In this document: positions 19,569 to 19,599 of the stretch, one piece after another
How the letters are laid out: each line of letters begins with the position of its first letter
Position numbering within the stretch: position 1 is the stretch's first letter
Source: Chloromonas sp. AAM2
Taxonomy: Eukaryota > Chlorophyta > Chlorophyceae > Chlamydomonadales > Chlamydomonadaceae
Direction: 5' to 3'
NCBI GenBank assembly: GCA_004335635.1
Contig: QAXH01005919.1
Span: forward strand, 1-19,599
Length of the DNA stretch: 19,599 nt
Translations under genes and position numbers: made by a program
The notes under the pieces: model-generated
Seen by the model: the letters and a program-made list of their open reading frames with translations, nothing else
The model's database searches: none
What the model was told of the DNA's origin: nothing

Positions 19569-19599
19569 GTTCTTGTGTGAATAGGTCTGTATTACCGCC

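Overview
The window looks like nuclear DNA of a green alga (chlorophyte, possibly Chlamydomonadales). The evidence is dense short spliceosomal introns (about 90-500 nt, GTGAGB-type donors and pyrimidine-AG acceptors), secreted M11 (gametolysin-type) metalloproteases with serine/proline-rich tails of the kind found in volvocalean extracellular matrix proteins, and a non-LTR retrotransposon fragment. No prokaryotic gene organisation, rRNA, tRNA or CRISPR array was seen. Gene models were built by eye from splice sites, reading phase and comparison of the two paralogues.

Layout. 1-526 (+): the 3' end of a LINE-type retrotransposon with an (ATG)n tail. 578-3133 (-): the middle part of a CPA1-type Na+/H+ exchanger gene. 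Six exons fit one another in phase; its 3' end lies off the window and its 5' exons are not resolved. The LINE remnant lies antisense inside one of its introns. 3134-5480: weak candidate 5' exons, including one encoding a hydrophobic segment. 5481-7470: no convincing gene. 7471-10652 (-): gene A, a complete nine-exon gametolysin-like protease predicted at 513 aa with signal peptide, HEVGHNLGLSH zinc motif, Met-turn and a 27-bp-periodic Ser/Pro/Glu tail. 10653-12873: no convincing gene. 12874-16189 (-): gene B, a tandem paralogue with the same exon/intron pattern, a much longer Pro-rich tail (254 aa last exon) built partly from a 126-bp higher-order repeat, and an unresolved first exon. 16190-18417: nothing convincing. 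18418-19446 (+): one frame broken only by scattered in-frame stops, probably a decayed element or gene of unknown type. It is followed by a perfect 20-bp palindrome, a second hairpin and a 30-bp sequence that also occurs exactly at 12168-12197.

Genes A and B are clearly a tandem duplication on one strand, probably secreted enzymes acting on the glycoprotein cell wall or matrix. The most interesting signal is that the two genes differ considerably over most exons and introns but are identical over 144 bp spanning exon 8 and intron 8, which suggests gene conversion. Their repeat tails have evolved by different repeat units, and gene B appears to have moved a splice acceptor in a way that exactly compensates a 5-nt indel.
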